Counted from the first letter of the stretch, positions 1-6,986 are shown. The stretch is DNA of 7,199 nt from Alphaproteobacteria bacterium (GCA_009920595.1 RFZR01000081.1:1-7199); one strand, 5' to 3'. Program-made: numbers and translations. Notes: generated by a model not told the origin, from the letters alone.

Positions 1-885
1 AAATCGGGCATGGAATCGCATGTGCGGCTCGTTCAAGGGTCTCATATTGTCCTGCGCCGTATTTACGACCATGATCGCGCCTATATTTTCCAAAATGCCG
101 ATGGAAGAATTATTTTTGCCATTCCTTATCAAAATCACTTCACGCTCATTGGGACGACTGACCGCGATTATAAAGGCGATCCTGGTGAGGTTCACGCAAC
201 CGAGGATGAGATTACATACCTCATCGCGGCAGCGAGTGAATACTTCAAAACACCGCTTAAACGTGAAGATGTTGTATGGTCATATTCAGGCGTAAGGCCG
301 CTTTATGATGACGGGGCGTCCAAAGCCCAAGAAGCGACGCGCGACTATGTTTTGAAACTTGATAAGCCAGATGGCAAAGCGCCTCTGCTCTCAGTTTTTG
401 GTGGTAAAATTACGACTTATCGGCGTCTTGCTGAAGCCGTCCTTGATAGACTGAAGCCGTATTTTCCTTCACTCTCAGCCCATATTGGGTGGACGGCGCA
501 AGATCGTCTTCCGGGCGGAGATTTTCCTGAAACTGGTTTTGTGGCACTGGTTGACGGATTGTTGGCGGACTATCCCCAATTTGATCGCGCATATCTTATG
601 CGACTTTCGCGTCTTTACGGTACATGCGCTCGCAAAATTCTTGGATCGGCAAAATCAATGGCAGATCTCGGACAACATTTCGGGGGCACATTGACTGCGC
701 GTGAAATTGACTATCTGATCAGTTCAGAATGGGCGAAGACAGCTGATGATATTCTCTGGCGTCGCACGAAGCTCGGTCTGCTTTTAACGGAAGCTGAGCG
801 ATTAACGGTTGCAAACGCTATTCTTAACCGCAGGCAGGTAATGGTGAAAAGTGGGTCGATATCTGGGGGAGAACAAGCGGCATGA
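1..885 (+). CDS. glpD: Glycerol-3-phosphate dehydrogenase GlpD, 3' part (5' end outside window)
   Basis: FAD-dependent, membrane-associated enzyme that oxidises sn-glycerol 3-phosphate to dihydroxyacetone phosphate and passes electrons to the quinone pool. The frame is open from base 1, and the first methionine (base 10) lies inside the conserved block leading into SHVRLVQGSHIV, so this is a truncated gene and not a new start. About 294 residues are visible, against roughly 500 for the family, so the N-terminal FAD-binding part is upstream. Visible family motifs are SGVRPLYDDG (from base 286), TRDY (337-348) and FGGKITTYRRLAE (from base 397); their Arg, Arg and Lys correspond to substrate-binding residues in the E. 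coli enzyme, from memory of its structure. The remainder is the helical C-terminal DAO_C domain. The stop overlaps the glpS start by 4 bases (ATGA), so enzyme and transporter are probably co-translated. Nothing looks broken. Confidence 0.95.
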   Translation, partial: KSGMESHVRLVQGSHIVLRRIYDHDRAYIFQNADGRIIFAIPYQNHFTLIGTTDRDYKGDPGEVHATEDEITYLIAAASEYFKTPLKREDVVWSYSGVRPLYDDGASKAQEATRDYVLKLDKPDGKAPLLSVFGGKITTYRRLAEAVLDRLKPYFPSLSAHIGWTAQDRLPGGDFPETGFVALVDGLLADYPQFDRAYLMRLSRLYGTCARKILGSAKSMADLGQHFGGTLTAREIDYLISSEWAKTADDILWRRTKLGLLLTEAERLTVANAILNRRQVMVKSGSISGGEQAA

Positions 886-1994
886 CCTTGTCTCTTCACT
901 CCGTAACTCGACAGGTCGGTGACGAAATTCATATCGACAATGTTTCGCTCACATTGAATCGTGGAACATTAAACGTGCTGTTGGGACCTACATTATCAGG
1001 CAAGACATCATTGATGCGCCTGATGGCAGGCCTTGATGAACCTACACGTGGACAAATTCTTGTTGACGGCAAGGATGTGACAGGGGTTGCGGTCGGCAAG
1101 CGCAATGTCGCGATGGTCTATCAGCAATTCATCAACTATCCGACATTATCCGTTTATGAGAATATTGCATCCCCGTTAAGAGTGTCGGGTGTCGATCGCA
1201 GCGAGATTGATCGGCGCGTCCAGGAGGCGGCGCAATTACTTCGTCTGACATCGATGCTTGACCGCACGCCTTTGCAGTTGTCGGGCGGACAGCAGCAGCG
1301 CACAGCAATCGCACGTGCGCTTGTTAAACGTGCGGATCTTGTTCTGATGGATGAGCCCCTTGCCAATCTCGATTATAAATTGCGCGAAGAATTGCGTGAG
1401 GAGTTGCCGCGGATCTTTTCATCATCAGGAGCCATTTTTGTTTATGCGACCACCGAGCCCTCTGAGGCGCTTTTGCTTGGTGGAAATACCGCAACTCTTT
1501 GGCAGGGGCGCGTCACACAATTTGGGCCGACACCGTTTGTTTATAGGCAACCTAAAGACTTAATTACGGGACAAGTCTTTTCGGATCCACCGTTAAATCT
1601 TTTGACTGGCAGGAAGAACGGCAACGACTTCTTGTTGGCGGATGGCACGAGGCTTCCGCTGTATGATGATTTAGCTGATCTGGGTGATGGGCCGATCACG
1701 CTCGCTTTCCGCGCGCATCACTTGTCGTTGAAATCATCGGATCTCCCGTCGTTAACGCTCCACGTTGATGTTGGTGGATGTGAGATTTCGGGTTCCGAGA
1801 GTTTTATCCATGTGACGCTTGGCTCAACAAAATTTGTTTTGTTGGAGCAGGGCGTTCATCGTATTGATGAAGGAGCCAAATTGGCGGTCCATATTGCCAT
1901 TGACCATCTTTATGCGTTCGATCTTGCAGGACGTCTTTTGCGTGCACCGAGCAAGACTCCTGCAGAGCAAGCGGTAAAGGGAGTTGCGTCATGA
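882..1994 (+). CDS. glpS: Glycerol ABC transporter ATPase GlpS, with altered Walker A and no switch histidine
   Basis: ATP-binding subunit of the glycerol importer, 370 aa, cytoplasmic and of MalK/UgpC type. Domains in order: ABC ATPase (about 1-235), then a TOBE/OB-fold-like regulatory tail (about 270-355). Motifs: Walker A GPTLSGKT at 35-42, Q-loop around Q81/Q82, signature LSGGQQQR at 133-140, Walker B LVLMDEP at 153-159 with catalytic E158, D-loop ANLD to D164. Two departures stand out. The usual GPSGCGKT has Thr and Leu in place of Ser and Gly (37-38). The switch-histidine motif (usually YVTHD) reads YATTE at 188-192, so the His is Thr191 (codon acc, 1452-1454). The start is backed by GGGGGAG at 865-871 and overlaps the glpD stop by 4 bases; the end overlaps glpT in the same way. 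Assignment rests on family architecture and gene order. The subunit pairs with GlpT, whose defects are complementary. Confidence 0.92.
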   Translation: MTLSLHSVTRQVGDEIHIDNVSLTLNRGTLNVLLGPTLSGKTSLMRLMAGLDEPTRGQILVDGKDVTGVAVGKRNVAMVYQQFINYPTLSVYENIASPLRVSGVDRSEIDRRVQEAAQLLRLTSMLDRTPLQLSGGQQQRTAIARALVKRADLVLMDEPLANLDYKLREELREELPRIFSSSGAIFVYATTEPSEALLLGGNTATLWQGRVTQFGPTPFVYRQPKDLITGQVFSDPPLNLLTGRKNGNDFLLADGTRLPLYDDLADLGDGPITLAFRAHHLSLKSSDLPSLTLHVDVGGCEISGSESFIHVTLGSTKFVLLEQGVHRIDEGAKLAVHIAIDHLYAFDLAGRLLRAPSKTPAEQAVKGVAS

Positions 1995-3082
1995 CAACAC
2001 TCCGACTGGAAAAGCTTGCTCATTCATATAAGGCAAAACCGGCCGCGCCCCAAGATTTTGCATTGAAAGAAATCAATCAGGTTTGGCAAACGGGTGGAGC
2101 TTATGCACTGCTCGGTCCATCCGGATGTGGCAAAACCACGTTACTAAATATTCTATCTGGGCTGGTGACGCCGTCCCAAGGGCGCGTCTATTTCAATGAT
2201 CGCGATGTTACTGATTTGCCAACTGAACAGCGTAATATTGCCCAAGTGTTCCAGTTTCCCGTGATTTATGACACGATGACTGTTCGCGAGAATTTGGCTT
2301 TTCCGCTTAAAAATCGGGGAATAGACACAGCAAAAATCAAGACACGGGTGGACGAGATCGCCTCCCTTCTCGATCTCACCCGTGATCTTGATCGTCGCGC
2401 CAAGGGATTGACTGCAGATGCAAAACAAAAAATCTCACTCGGTCGAGGACTTGTTCGTGCCGATGTCGCTGCTGTTTTGTTTGATGAGCCGCTAACAGTC
2501 ATCGATCCTCAATTGAAATGGGAATTGCGTTCGAAGCTGAAAGAGATTCATCGAAAGCTTGCTGTCACGATGATTTATGTGACTCATGATCAGACTGAAG
2601 CGCTTACTTTTGCCGACAAAGTCGTCGTAATGTCTGAAGGCGAAGTTGTTCAGATCGGAACGCCAGAAGAGTTGTTTGAACGACCGGCCCATCGCTTTGT
2701 GGGGCATTTTATTGGGTCGCCCGGTATGAATTTTTTACCCTGTGTGCTTGAAGGGACAAAGGCGCATATCGGGCAATTCGCAATCGAACTTGGGGCTGCC
2801 TATTCGACTGATGCAAAGGCGAAGATAGAATTGGGGGTTCGTCCCGATTTCGTAACACTTTCATCTGCAGGACAGGGTATCCCGGTTCAGGTTGATCGCG
2901 TCGACGATTTAGGACGAAATCGTATTGCCCATGTTCGCCTATCAGGTCATCGAATTGCTGTTTCGGTTCCGTCTGGAGTTGATGCGGGCCGCTCTGATTT
3001 AACAATCGTCTTTGAACCGTCTCGCATTGGTATATTTGCCAATGACAAGCGCCTTGAACCCCAAGCTTGGCGGGGTGCTTGA
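1991..3082 (+). CDS. glpT: Glycerol ABC transporter ATPase GlpT, with degenerate signature motif
   Basis: Second ATP-binding subunit, 363 aa, presumed to heterodimerise with GlpS. Visible: canonical Walker A GPSGCGKT (42-49), Q-loop Gln88, Walker B AVLFDEP (161-167) with catalytic E166, and an intact switch His199 in YVTHDQTEA. The C-terminal part (about 265-350) resembles the MalK TOBE/OB fold, including VRPDFV. The signature, expected as LSGGQQQR, reads LTADAKQK at 140-147, so both glycines and the glutamine are gone. The D-loop reads TVID (169-172) where SALD or ANLD is usual. The frame is intact through this region, so the loss is not a frameshift. AGGGAG at 1978-1983 lies 7 bases before the ATG, which overlaps the glpS stop. 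The name follows the rhizobial glpSTPQUV nomenclature and must not be confused with the enterobacterial GlpT glycerol-3-phosphate antiporter. Confidence 0.92.
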   Translation: MTTLRLEKLAHSYKAKPAAPQDFALKEINQVWQTGGAYALLGPSGCGKTTLLNILSGLVTPSQGRVYFNDRDVTDLPTEQRNIAQVFQFPVIYDTMTVRENLAFPLKNRGIDTAKIKTRVDEIASLLDLTRDLDRRAKGLTADAKQKISLGRGLVRADVAAVLFDEPLTVIDPQLKWELRSKLKEIHRKLAVTMIYVTHDQTEALTFADKVVVMSEGEVVQIGTPEELFERPAHRFVGHFIGSPGMNFLPCVLEGTKAHIGQFAIELGAAYSTDAKAKIELGVRPDFVTLSSAGQGIPVQVDRVDDLGRNRIAHVRLSGHRIAVSVPSGVDAGRSDLTIVFEPSRIGIFANDKRLEPQAWRGA

Positions 3083-3083
3083 T

Positions 3084-3977
3084 ATGAAACCCTATAATAA
3101 TCGCGCATGGTTCATGGTGCTTCCAGTCTTTTTGATCGTTGCTTTCAGTGCGGTCTTGCCGCTGATGACAGTTGTCAATTATTCCGTTCAAGATACATTT
3201 GGAAATAATGAATTCTTCTGGAACGGAATTGGCTGGTTCAAAGAATTACTTGATCCAAACAGCGAACTTGGTGGACGTTTCATAGATGCTATGGGGCGTA
3301 ACTTCATTTTCTCATTCCTGATTCTGGCAATTGAAATTCCCCTTGGTATCGCCGTGGCCTTGTCAATGCCGCGTCAAGGTATCGGTGTTTCGATTTCATT
3401 GGTTCTTTTAGCGCTACCCCTTCTCATTCCATGGAATGTGGTCGGCACGATTTGGCAGGTATTTGGTCGTTCAGATATTGGCTTAATGGGATGGGCGCTG
3501 ACAGAGATTGGCGTCGATTATAATTATGTGTCGGGCGTGATCGCAGCGTGGATCACGATCATTATGATGGATGTCTGGCATTGGACATCTCTTGTTGTAC
3601 TACTTTGCTATGCGGGTCTGCGTGCCATCCCTGATGCATATTATCAGGCCGCGCGGATTGACGGCGCCTCGCGCTGGGCAATTTTCCGCGCGATACAGTT
3701 ACCAAAAATGAACCGTGTTCTTATCATCGCGGTGCTTCTCCGCTTCATGGACAGTTTCATGATTTACACGGAGCCCTTTGTTGTGACCGGAGGTGGCCCA
3801 GGAAACGCAACAACCTTTATTTCAATTGATCTTGTTAAAATTGCTTTGGGTCAATTTGATCTCGGTAAGGCCGCAGCTCTGTCGCTTGTCTATAATCTGA
3901 TCATTCTTACGGTGTGTTGGGTCTTCTATACGATTATGACTCATTTTGAGAATGCGGAACGGAGGGCACAGACATGA
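3084..3977 (+). CDS. glpP: Glycerol ABC transporter permease GlpP
   Basis: Inner-membrane permease subunit, 297 aa, of the MalF/UgpA type (binding-protein-dependent transport family). Six hydrophobic segments can be read, roughly at 11-31, 74-94, 102-124, 150-175, 212-232 and 263-284. The cytoplasmic EAA coupling loop, which docks onto an ATPase, is YYQAARIDGASRWAIFRAIQ followed by LP, near 186-207, with the conserved Gly194 and the LP at 206-207. TGGGPGNATT (235-244) is a typical MalF-family motif. I chose the ATG at 3084, 1 base after the glpT stop, because MKPYNNRAWF leads directly into the first membrane helix. Its ribosome site is weak (CGGGGTG, 3071-3077), which fits coupling to glpT translation. 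An in-frame ATG at 3042 and a TTG at 3012 would add residues encoded inside glpT and look less likely. The name is unrelated to the Bacillus GlpP antiterminator. Confidence 0.92.
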   Translation: MKPYNNRAWFMVLPVFLIVAFSAVLPLMTVVNYSVQDTFGNNEFFWNGIGWFKELLDPNSELGGRFIDAMGRNFIFSFLILAIEIPLGIAVALSMPRQGIGVSISLVLLALPLLIPWNVVGTIWQVFGRSDIGLMGWALTEIGVDYNYVSGVIAAWITIIMMDVWHWTSLVVLLCYAGLRAIPDAYYQAARIDGASRWAIFRAIQLPKMNRVLIIAVLLRFMDSFMIYTEPFVVTGGGPGNATTFISIDLVKIALGQFDLGKAAALSLVYNLIILTVCWVFYTIMTHFENAERRAQT

Positions 3978-4771
3978 AATCCTCACGCATTGTCTTGTTC
4001 ACCTATACGCTCTTTTTGATGTTGCCGATCTATTGGCTTGTGAATATGAGCCTGAAGACAAATGTCGAAATAACTGGGCCTTTGACCCTATATCCGCAGC
4101 AGCCAACATTGCAAAATTACGTGAAGATCTTCACGGATTCGAGTTGGTATATGGGTTATGTTAACGCCGTTCTTTATGTATTGATTAATACCTTTATTTC
4201 TGTTGTTCTCGCTCTACCAGCAGCCTATGCATTTTCACGGTACCGTTTTGTTGGTGATAAGCATTTGTTCTTTTGGCTCTTGTCAAACCGTATGGCGCCC
4301 GCGGCGGTTTTTGCGCTTCCCTTCTTCAATCTTTATCAGGCCGTTGGCTTGTTTGACACTGTATGGGCGGTCGCGCTAGCGCATTGTCTCTTCAACGTCC
4401 CACTGGCTGTTTGGATTCTTGAAGGATTCATCTCCGGCGTTCCCCGTGAAATTGATGAGACTGCTTCGATTGATGGCTATTCATTTCCGCATTTCTTTGG
4501 ACGGATCTTCATCCCGCTTATTGCCAATGGGATCGGTGTAGCTGCTTTTTTCTGTTTTATGTTTTCTTGGGTTGAACTGTTGTTGGCAAGAACACTCACG
4601 GCCACAAATGCAAAACCAATTTCGGCTATTATGACTCGTACGGTTTCAGCAGCCGGTATGGATTGGGGACTTCTCGCTGCCGCAGGTGTTCTGACAATCA
4701 TTCCTGGGGCTGTCGTGATTTGGTTTGTTCGAAACTATATCGCCAAGGGTTTTGCCCTTGGGCGTGTTTGA
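3974..4771 (+). CDS. glpQ: Glycerol ABC transporter permease GlpQ
   Basis: Second permease subunit, 265 aa, MalG/UgpE-like, expected to form the transmembrane heterodimer with GlpP. Hydrophobic segments lie near 6-25, 62-86, 98-121, 126-150, 184-205 and 232-252. The EAA loop is EIDETASIDGYSFPHFFGRI followed by FIP (159-181), with conserved Gly168 and Pro181. The N terminus with LPIYWLVNMSLK is typical of MalG-type subunits. The start overlaps the glpP stop (ATGA) and has GGAGG at 3961-3965, 8 bases upstream, so it should be well translated. The stop is followed after 12 bases by glpU. Despite the symbol, this is not the glycerophosphodiester phosphodiesterase called GlpQ in enterobacteria. 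Substrate specificity is inferred from the operon, not from residues. Confidence 0.92.
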   Translation: MKSSRIVLFTYTLFLMLPIYWLVNMSLKTNVEITGPLTLYPQQPTLQNYVKIFTDSSWYMGYVNAVLYVLINTFISVVLALPAAYAFSRYRFVGDKHLFFWLLSNRMAPAAVFALPFFNLYQAVGLFDTVWAVALAHCLFNVPLAVWILEGFISGVPREIDETASIDGYSFPHFFGRIFIPLIANGIGVAAFFCFMFSWVELLLARTLTATNAKPISAIMTRTVSAAGMDWGLLAAAGVLTIIPGAVVIWFVRNYIAKGFALGRV

Positions 4772-4783
4772 CGAGGTGATTTA

Positions 4784-5101
4784 ATGCTCGGCTGGTTGAG
4801 CGGCTTTGATATTGCTTGGATGGCCTGGACATTTCCGGTGGCAATTTTCTTTGCCTCGATTGCAATCGCATTGTTGATCTTAACAGTGCTGGCCGTGCGG
4901 TATCCCGAAACACCACGTCGCGGTGTCTTAAGAATTTCAACCACGCGGGGAGACCGTTTGTTTATTACCCTTCTCGGGAGCGCCTTCATCAATCTTTTTT
5001 GGATAGCGTTTTCCGTTGCCCTTGGAGTCGCCGATACTGGACTCTGGGGCGCTCTGGGCTTGAGTTTTGTCTATGGCATTTTGGTATTTCGTTATGTCTA
5101 G
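4784..5101 (+). CDS. glpU: Small integral membrane protein GlpU (DUF2160-like)
   Basis: A 105-residue hydrophobic protein of unknown biochemical function. Three membrane segments are apparent: about 15-38, 58-80 and 85-103. The first two are joined by a short basic polar stretch (RYPETPRRGVLRISTTRGDR, 39-58), which by the positive-inside rule should be cytoplasmic. The chain ends almost at the end of the third helix, at FRYV. There is no signal peptide cleavage site and no ATPase or EAA motif. Size, motif and position between permease and binding protein match the DUF2160 family and GlpU of the rhizobial glycerol transporter; the family name is from memory. A strong GAGGTGA site (4773-4779) precedes the ATG. 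An accessory role in assembling or tuning the permease complex is inference only. Confidence 0.85.
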   Translation: MLGWLSGFDIAWMAWTFPVAIFFASIAIALLILTVLAVRYPETPRRGVLRISTTRGDRLFITLLGSAFINLFWIAFSVALGVADTGLWGALGLSFVYGILVFRYV

Positions 5102-5175
5102 ACAGGGTTTGAACCCCAAGAAGAGCTGGAAACACCAGCCATGATAAACTTTAAGAATGTTCATTGGAGGAGATA
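5102..5175 (+). promoter_or_regulatory. glpU-glpV intergenic region with two small inverted repeats
   Basis: This is the only non-coding gap of note inside the operon. It contains GGGTT-TG-AACCC (5105-5116) and a possible hairpin GCTGG-AAACA-CCAGC (5125-5139, 5-bp stem and 5-base loop). No T-run follows either, so they are not intrinsic terminators. Structures placed just before a binding-protein gene can protect the downstream mRNA or attenuate read-through, and such genes usually need more product than their permeases. Both stems are short and may have arisen by chance. I see no convincing sigma-70 promoter here. Confidence 0.35.
5166..5172 (+). promoter_or_regulatory. Strong ribosome binding site of glpV, decides its start
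   Basis: GGAGGAG lies 3-5 bases before the ATG at 5176 and is close to a full match to the anti-Shine-Dalgarno sequence. An in-frame TTG at 5164 overlaps this site and therefore cannot be the start that it serves. It is the strongest ribosome site in the operon, fitting high production of the binding protein. Confidence 0.8.
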
Positions 5176-6933
5176 ATGCTTAAGAAAAAGGGAATGATAG
5201 GCGCTTTAACAGCCGCAACAGCTGTTAGCCTTTTATTTGTTACCGCTCCAGCATTTGCCGGTGTGGAAGAAGCCAAAAAATGGGTTGAGTCAGAGTTCCA
5301 ACCTTCGACACTCTCAAAAGAAGAGCAAATGAAGGAAATGGAGTGGTTGGTGAATGCAGCGAAGCCCTTCGCAGGCATGGAAATCAACGTGGTCTCTGAA
5401 ACCATCACGACCCACGAATATGAGTCAAAAGTTCTCGCGAAAGCTTTTAGCGAGATTACGGGCATCAAGCTAAAGCATGACCTTATTCAAGAAGGTGACG
5501 TCGTCGAAAAAATTCAAACCCAGATGCAATCTGGCAAGAATATCTATGACGGCTGGATCAACGACTCGGACTTGATCGGTACACATTACCGCTACAAGCA
5601 GGCCGTCAATCTCACCGACTGGATGGCAGGTGAAGGTAAAGACGTGACCTTCCCAGGCCTTGATGTTGATGACTTTATCGGTAAGTCCTTCACAACGGCA
5701 CCGGACGGCAAAATGTATCAATTGCCGGTTCAACAATTCGCGAATCTTTACTGGTTCCGGTATGACTGGTTCCAGCGCAAGGATCTTAAGGACAAGTTCA
5801 AAGCCAAATATGGCTATGATCTCGGCGTTCCTGTGAATTGGTCTGCTTACGAAGACATCGCAGAATTCTTCACCAATGATGTGAAAGAAATCGACGGTGT
5901 GAAGGTCTTTGGCAACATGGACTACGGCAAGAAGGATCCGTCACTCGGCTGGCGCTTTACTGATGCTTGGCTCTCAATGGCCGGCAATGGTGACAAGGGC
6001 ATTCCGAACGGTCTCCCTGTCGACGAATGGGGCATCCGCATGGAAGGTTGCCGTCCGGTTGGCTCATCAGTCGAACGCGGTGGTGACACAAACGGCCCAG
6101 CAGCTGTTTATGCCATCACGAAATATCTTGAGTGGCTTAAGAAATATTCGCCGCCTCAAGCACAGGGCATGACCTTCGGTGAAGCGGGTCCGGTTCCTGC
6201 GCAAGGCGCGATTGCTCAGCAGATGTTCTGGTACACCGCCTTCACAGCCGATATGGTGAAGCCCGGTCTTCCGGTCATGAATGCGGATGGTACGCCAAAA
6301 TGGCGTATGGCTCCGTCGCCTAAGGGTTCATATTGGAAAGACGGCATGAAGCTTGGTTATCAGGACGCCGGTTCTGCAACGCTTCTGAAGTCAACTCCGG
6401 TTGATCGCCGTAAGGCAGCTTGGCTCTATCTCCAGTTCATTACATCAAAGACGGTGAGCTTGAAGAAAAGCCATGTGGGTCTCACCTTCATTCGCGAAAG
6501 CGATATTTGGGATAAGACCTTCACGGAACGTGCTCCTAAGCTTGGTGGTCTGATCGAGTTCTATCGTTCGCCTGCGCGCGTTCAGTGGACACCGACAGGC
6601 AACAACGTGCCTGATTATCCAAAGCTCGCTCAGCTCTGGTGGCAGAACATCGGCGATGCCTCGTCTGGTGCTAAATCTCCGCAGGAAGCCATGAACGCAC
6701 TTGCTGCTGCTCAGGACGCGGTTCTTGAGCGTCTCGAAAAGGCGAATGTTCAAGGTGAGTGCGGTCCGAAGTTGAACCCGAAAACATCGGCTGAAGATTG
6801 GTTCAAGAAGGCCGAGGCTGCAGGCACGGTTGCACCACAACGCAAGCTTGCCAATGAAAAGCCAAAGGGTGAGACAATCGACTATGATACACTCATCAAG
6901 AGCTGGCCAGCGACACCTCCAAAGAAGGGCTGA
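5176..6933 (+). CDS. glpV: Glycerol ABC transporter periplasmic binding protein GlpV
   Basis: Secreted solute-binding protein, 585 aa, expected to capture glycerol in the periplasm and deliver it to GlpP/GlpQ. The first 28 residues form a classical Sec signal peptide: MLKKK, a hydrophobic core, then APAFA followed by Gly29, with signal peptidase I cleavage likely between 28 and 29. There is no lipobox cysteine, so it should be soluble. An apparently helical, charged stretch (about 29-65) precedes the first strand of the binding-protein fold (MEINVVSE). The body is rich in Trp and Tyr, as in sugar- and polyol-binding proteins. The mature protein has just two cysteines, C292 (EGCRPV) and C529 (GECGPK), which could pair in the oxidising periplasm. 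At about 557 mature residues it is much longer than MalE- or UgpB-type proteins (about 370-420). Codons end in C more often than in the upstream genes, fitting high expression. A terminator follows directly. Confidence 0.93.
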   Translation: MLKKKGMIGALTAATAVSLLFVTAPAFAGVEEAKKWVESEFQPSTLSKEEQMKEMEWLVNAAKPFAGMEINVVSETITTHEYESKVLAKAFSEITGIKLKHDLIQEGDVVEKIQTQMQSGKNIYDGWINDSDLIGTHYRYKQAVNLTDWMAGEGKDVTFPGLDVDDFIGKSFTTAPDGKMYQLPVQQFANLYWFRYDWFQRKDLKDKFKAKYGYDLGVPVNWSAYEDIAEFFTNDVKEIDGVKVFGNMDYGKKDPSLGWRFTDAWLSMAGNGDKGIPNGLPVDEWGIRMEGCRPVGSSVERGGDTNGPAAVYAITKYLEWLKKYSPPQAQGMTFGEAGPVPAQGAIAQQMFWYTAFTADMVKPGLPVMNADGTPKWRMAPSPKGSYWKDGMKLGYQDAGSATLLKSTPVDRRKAAWLYLQFITSKTVSLKKSHVGLTFIRESDIWDKTFTERAPKLGGLIEFYRSPARVQWTPTGNNVPDYPKLAQLWWQNIGDASSGAKSPQEAMNALAAAQDAVLERLEKANVQGECGPKLNPKTSAEDWFKKAEAAGTVAPQRKLANEKPKGETIDYDTLIKSWPATPPKKG

Positions 6934-6955
6934 TATAAACTTCCCTTAGAAATGG

Positions 6956-6986
6956 AACAGGCCGGATCATTCCGGCCTGTTTTTTT
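6956..6986 (+). terminator. Rho-independent terminator of the glp operon
   Basis: A perfect 11-bp stem, AACAGGCCGGA (6956-6966) paired with TCCGGCCTGTT (6971-6981), closes on a 4-base TCAT loop. The 3' arm runs into a continuous T tract (6980-6986). It starts 23 bases after the glpV stop. The stem is also A-rich at its 5' foot, but the T-run on the + strand is longer, so its main role is ending the glp transcript. Confidence 0.93.

Noticed and set aside
3012..3083. Upstream starts for glpP (TTG 3012, ATG 3042)
   Set aside because: They lie inside glpT and add residues before a standard permease N terminus. The ATG at 3084 fits the operon spacing better.
2709..3191. 160-residue open frame on the reverse strand
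   Set aside because: It is antisense to glpT and glpP, is rich in His, Gln and Arg as expected for a shadow frame, and has no recognisable motif.
5109..5150. Possible promoter before glpV (TTGAAC and TAAACT)
   Set aside because: Each box matches only 4 of 6 positions and the spacing is about 30 bases, too long for sigma-70.
5164..5175. TTG at 5164 as the glpV start, adding four residues
   Set aside because: It overlaps the GGAGGAG ribosome site and would put MEEI before a perfect signal peptide start at 5176.
6445..6840. 131-residue open frame on the reverse strand
   Set aside because: It is antisense to the well-supported glpV and reads as low-complexity, Arg- and Cys-rich shadow sequence.
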